The position numbers and the translations under genes are program-made. DNA of 5,460 nt from Chitinophagaceae bacterium. Its GTDB lineage: Bacteria; Bacteroidota; Bacteroidia; Chitinophagales; Chitinophagaceae. Each line of letters begins with the position of its first letter. The stretch's first letter is position 1. This document shows, one piece after another, positions 5,431 through 5,460 of the stretch. The stretch spans positions 1 to 5,460 of the forward strand of contig JAHEZA010000209.1 of NCBI GenBank assembly GCA_023251335.1, in the 5' to 3' direction. The notes beneath the pieces are model-generated. The model ran no database searches and was not told the DNA's origin. It saw only the letters and a list, made by a program, of their open reading frames with translations.

Positions 5431-5460
5431 ATTGAAAATAAATTTTTAACTTTCGGACAA

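Noticed and set aside
5431..5454. Promoter for a gene beyond the window (ATTG at 5431 and TAACTTTC at 5447)
   Set aside because: The -7 match has one mismatch, the spacing of 12 bases is too short, and no downstream gene is visible.

Overview
The window is an ordinary-looking stretch of chromosome from an AT-rich Gram-negative bacterium, most likely Bacteroidota and plausibly Chitinophagaceae. The case for this rests on three things: most starts lack a Shine-Dalgarno sequence; several gaps contain matches to the Bacteroidota -7 promoter element TAnnTTTG; and the protein families, especially the uncharacterised 332-residue protein, resemble those I recall from Chitinophaga/Niastella-type genomes. 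The taxonomic call is inference, since no rRNA or marker gene is present.

Layout: five protein genes, all on the + strand, with short AT-rich gaps. (1) Positions 1-549 hold the 3' part of a DedA/VTT-family inner-membrane protein, cut by the window edge and followed by a weak hairpin plus T-run. (2) Positions 617-1672 hold a glycosyltransferase family 9 (heptosyltransferase-like) enzyme, probably for LPS core or another surface glycan. (3) Positions 1739-2737 hold a conserved-looking protein of unknown function that I read as a relic of an HNH/zinc-type domain whose metal ligands are mostly gone. (4) Positions 2949-4331 hold a Gfo/Idh/MocA-type NAD(P)-dependent oxidoreductase with a twin-arginine signal. 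(5) Positions 4477-5430 hold a patatin-like serine acyl hydrolase with an intact Ser/Asp dyad.

The gaps are 67, 66, 211 and 145 bp. Each of the four has at least one promoter-like element, so the genes may be separately transcribed even though they are co-oriented. A loose cell-envelope theme links DedA (lipid-carrier or phospholipid handling), GT9 (surface glycan) and patatin (lipid hydrolysis), but nothing shows that they form one pathway. I see no tRNA, rRNA, CRISPR array, insertion sequence, phage gene or attachment site.

I did not find a convincing new multi-gene system. The points most worth a second look are the degenerate HNH-like protein, the repeat-rich control region before the patatin gene, the repeat and near-leaderless start before the 332-residue gene, and a short leader ORF with an inverted repeat abutting the oxidoreductase start.
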